A stretch of 64,000 bases of DNA, from assembly GCA_018340375.1 (NCBI GenBank), contig JAFFJZ010000030.1:1178001-1242000 (forward strand), read 5' to 3'. The stretch's first letter is position 1, and every line of letters starts with the position of its first letter. The position numbers and the translations under genes were made by a program. The DNA is from Gonatopus flavifemur. Lineage: Eukaryota; Arthropoda; Insecta; Hymenoptera; Dryinidae. The notes under the pieces were generated by a model that worked only from the letters and a program-made list of their open reading frames with translations, was not told the origin of the DNA and did no database searches. Shown here one piece after another: positions 60,191 through 64,000 of this stretch.

Positions 60191-62016
60191 AAAATTTGTC
60201 CCTGGTATGGAGAAAAAAGTTTTCGTTCGTTCTATGTGACTGTTGGATTGCAACTAAACAAACATAAGTTGAACGTAACAAGTTTTCTATTTCAAGTTAT
60301 TTAAAAACATCGATATATCGAACAGCAGTAATTTCATCCCTGAAATCCTGTTACACCCTGTAACATTTTTCCCTTATGAATATATCAAGAACATGGGAGT
60401 AATATATGGTCCTCAATACCGATTTTTTCACTTTCTCAAACGCTGGTAACCGATCTTGGGGCGAAGTTGATTGCCAAATCTTAGCAATCTATGCACAGTT
60501 AATTTTCATCTGCAGAATGCTGTGCTTGTAACTGGTGAATTGGTTCCGTCCATTCTCGGGCCAATACAGGCTCGATAAAATAGAGAATTGTTTTACTGAA
60601 AGTTGTCAATTACTAGACTACACTGTAATCATTGCCATTGCTTATTCTACGTGGGAAAAAAGGATTAGTGGAGCGAGAAATGATTTGAATATTTGATAAC
60701 TGCGTCGTTCTAATGTCGAAGACCATCCAATCTTGAGCTCCATCCCGCCAACCTAAACCCAATGGTCAATTTATATTTGGATAACTTCTGGCAAGGTAAT
60801 TTGAATAGGAAATGCTTCTTTTATTAGCGTTTTCGATATCAGCACAATAAGTCCTCATACCTGCAGGGAATATTTATTTTCATTCATACATGTTTCATGA
60901 ACGATATCCATACGAATGATGAAGAACGGAATACAGATATCTCATAAAACTTGCCCAATGAATTTTCAAAATAAAAGCCAACGCTACCATACGAGAATCC
61001 CTATTTCAAAACAGTTGACCAACAATTTGTGTGCGGATTCGGATTTGAATATTCATGGGTGGGTTCCAATTTTCATGCTCGTTCCCAAAATCCATACAGT
61101 AAAAAAGGCAATGATGTTTGATAAGGGACAATCGATACGTTACAGATTTCACGAGAGGGTTTTCATTTCACTATGACTCAAAAATCGTGCGTATTGGTAT
61201 TGTTGGTTTTTTCTTACAAGTAGACACGAATTGAACTTCCGTGCAGTTTCATGATATTCGTTTTTTTTTCCATCAAGGAACACTTGGCAATGGAATATAT
61301 TCGTGAGGAATAAACGATGGATCCGTTTTTAATCATCACGAAAGTTGATTTTTCTTTATTTTTTGAGAACGAGTGTAACTACGATATCCCGTAACGACCT
61401 AGCCTCTATTGCCGTTGACCTTATTTCCGCTGGGTCAACGTTCTGCATTCCATCTCTCGGGGCAATGGATCGGAGAGAGTCTTTACCTTCCTGAGTTATC
61501 GAGTTATCTGAGGTTGGGATTTGATAACGTATTCTTACATCCAATAACGGCCGACTAATTCGCGACGTGGTGGTGAATAGAAACCAGATATCTTGACGTG
61601 CATCTGCGCAATTCATCAAACGTATATGGCCATGTACGTTGAACGACCGGGCAAATCAATCGATGTAATCATCGATAACTCTTCGGAACTCTCAACATCA
61701 TTGTGAGTTGTCGAGGGATGATAGAGTGAACTTTTCAATCTGTCAGAATGATTTTCCTGTGAATATAAATTCATGCACGTTGAAGAGGATAGAAAATCCA
61801 CTTGAATTTTTTGAATTCTGATGGAATTGGATAGATTAATGAATAAGTACTTGAAAGGGTTAGATTAGAAATTCGTTTTCTGGATTCCATTGGGGAAATC
61901 TCGATTTTACACGGATAATGATAACCCACACAGCACCACAGTTCCAGAAGAATTCTCAAAGGAATCATAAAGAACACAGTTCAATAAGAATTAATTATTA
62001 ATTAGGAATTATTCTT
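60191..62016. other. unassigned DNA
   Basis: No gene or repeat recognised in this stretch. Confidence 0.4.
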
Positions 62017-62018
62017 GC

Positions 62019-63140
62019 ACGGAAAAAACAGTGCTGTTATTAAATTTACAGCAGTACTGCCGTTATTCTAATTGCGGCGCTGCAGTAGAATCGGTTACTG
62101 TTGAATTCACAGTAATGTCACTGTTGTTAAAACTACCGCAGTGGAGCCGTGTTCATTTGAATTCAATTTTATGTTGACATCGTCAATTTAATTATAGAAT
62201 TGAGATTTTTTATAATACATCAGACTTGACAATATCAGTTGGAATTTTTTGTTGTCAATTTATTCCAAAATTGGGATTAAATTTTATTATTTGCAGATTG
62301 TGGAATGATATTAAACCACATTCCACAAAACCTACTACATGATCGTTTAAATCTTATCATTGATGGTGACCATCACAATGCTTAATGAATTTGGGAAAGA
62401 ACATGAACGAGTGGAGGGTTTAGTTGGAATATTGTGTCAAACACTGAATCCATTGAATCCATTGAATCAAATAAGCAGCCTGTCAATGCACGGAGAAAAA
62501 GGTATCTTAAAAAGTACCATAATTCATGGATTTTCTGCGCTGGTCTGACCGAGTCTAAATATTTACCTGAAAAAACCTCTGAAAGCACCATAATGTCTTG
62601 GACTTTTATACGGAAGGTACCATACTTATTTCAAAAAGTCCAAGAAATTATGGTACTTTTAGAGATTCATGCAAGTGAATATTCTGACTCGGGTCAGACC
62701 AGCGCTGAAAATCCATAAATTATGGTATTTTTCAAGATATCTGTTTTCTCAGTGTGGATTGTTGAATATATGAAATGAAGCTTCCCAGAATGAATTATCA
62801 TAGAATTCGAAATCTAAATGTACGGTATATGTTTTCATGTGAAGATATCATTAGGAAAGCGCGAAAAGAATTCTTTCACACAAACGCAAAATACAATGTA
62901 TTTGAAAGGTGATATGGGTTAATGATAATTTATTTAGAATCAATAAATACATAATAGTATCCTTTTTAATTTGGTGACAGTCCATGTTTGAGCATGTATC
63001 TTCAGATGTATATGCTTCTATGTATATACTTTTGACAGCAGTCATTGCAATGATTTCAACAGCAACCAATTCTATCGCAGTGTGGCTATTGAAATAACAG
63101 CAGTACTGCTGTAAGTTCAACTGCACAATTTTCTTCCGTG
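62019..63140. mobile_element. 1.1-kb TIR element, CACGGAA ends
   Basis: The left end CACGGAAAAAACAGTGCTG and inverted right end CACGGAAGAAAATTGTGCAG share the terminus; each arm also carries TTACAGCAGTACTGC and GTTATT. TG lies outside both ends (62017-62018, 63141-63142). It contains the MITE at 62489-62754. Confidence 0.6.
62489..62754. mobile_element. 266-bp palindromic MITE, CACGGAGAAAAAG ends
   Basis: Arms are inverted copies with AAAAAGTACCATAATT, GATTTTCTGCGCTGG/CCAGCGCTGAAAATC and GGTCTGACC. TG lies outside both ends (62487-62488, 62755-62756). The terminal part is shared with 26745-26980, the interior differs. Confidence 0.75.
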
Positions 63141-63142
63141 TG

Positions 63143-64000
63143 ATGAGTTGAATTAGTTTGATTTGTAAAGAAAACGAAAACATAGTTCCATTATGTGCAT
63201 TAATGCGGAGTAGTTTCGTAATGTTCGGATTTGAATAGCACGATCTAGGATTTATACAGCAGTGTGGCATTGAATATTGGCCTGGAAAGAGCATGGTTCA
63301 TATAGAATTCACTATCGAATACAGCCTCGCAAAGATCACGTGGGTTATGCTCTATCCAGGACGTCCATTCCGCTGGAACAGTAAAATAAGCACAATCAGA
63401 TATGAACTATATGAGAATTTTTCGCTTTTTTTTGCTGATTTTTTGCTATAATATCGAATTTTTCGCTCCGGTAGTTTTCGGGAAAATGAAGGTTGTGTCA
63501 GCGGAACAGTTCCGCTGGAACAACCATTGACATAAAGGGCATGAAATGGTAGAAGGGATGCATAGGAATTATTCGCTTTTTATTTGCTCTCAAAATATGC
63601 TGGGTTAGTCTCATTTAGACCCAAGCATAAGGGAATGACAAATATTCGTGAGAAAAATAAAATACTTGAACATTGGGACAGAGCGGAATCGTCATAGGAG
63701 AAGAGATTTCTTGGGGACTTCGGGATTGTAGATCATACGTGAGGCAAACATCTGCTTCTAACCATCCTGGATTCTTTAGCTGATTCTCACCTAATCGTTG
63801 GGAATGCACCACACCTATTCCGAATGCATTATGAGGCGAAAACGGCATCTGGACTCCGAAGAGCAAAGTTTGATGGTAACAACCGCGAATATTCCACATT
63901 TTCAGAGACATTCGTTCTTTTTGCACCGCTCTTATCTATCCTGGATTTTTGTGCTCATTATCACCTGGTCGTAGGGGTTGTTTAGCAACTATTCTGAACC
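63143..64000. other. unassigned DNA to the window edge
   Basis: Two similar CCGCTGGAAC-containing stretches (~63372 and ~63510), each followed by ATTCGCTTTTT-type sequence, hint at a short repeat. A 103-codon open frame on the minus strand at 63615-63926 has no recognisable domain. Confidence 0.35.

Overview
This looks like AT-rich nuclear DNA from an arthropod, most likely an insect. The transposases are animal Tc1/mariner types (DD34D and DD41D), there are tRNA-derived SINE heads, and there is no operon structure, no ribosome binding sites and no bacterial, rRNA or functional tRNA gene. I cannot name the species; a hymenopteran is only a guess. No host protein-coding gene is recognised with confidence. 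The only intact coding region I trust is a 353-residue transposase.

Layout. 1-3.4 kb: unassigned. 3.4-9.6 kb: the most striking object, a foldback element with a 9-bp target duplication, ~620-bp outer inverted arms, and a core made entirely of about 100 tandem 31-bp units arranged head to head. A 1.9-kb non-autonomous hAT element sits in its left arm, and that carries a 0.4-kb MITE. 10.0-21.5 kb: several terminal-inverted-repeat (TIR) elements, including a 3.2-kb element built from short palindromes (CAGTACTG, CAACGTTG) that contains other elements, an 8-bp-TSD hAT MITE, and a 130-bp tandem repeat. 23.2-25.2 kb: an intact DD41D Tc1/mariner-like element with ~380-bp TIRs. 26-31 kb: palindromic MITEs. 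32.7-38.2 kb: a nest in which a dead mariner is split by a GC-rich LTR-like insert, which is itself split by a second dead mariner. 38.7-47 kb: further palindromes, a third dead mariner that has lost its first catalytic Asp, and a second palindrome-rich element. 47-62 kb: largely free of recognisable repeats, probably intronic or intergenic host DNA. 62.0-63.1 kb: a TIR element with a MITE inside it.

Themes. Most inverted-repeat elements can be delimited exactly by their target duplications: 9 bp for the foldback element, 8 bp for hAT types, TA for Tc1/mariner types. Another group has ends close to CACTGAGA and flanking 2-bp repeats that are TG, CA or TA. This group has many different interiors but shared ends, which suggests one transposase source outside the window. 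Insertion order can be read from the nesting. All family calls rest on motifs and repeat geometry read by eye; no database search was possible.
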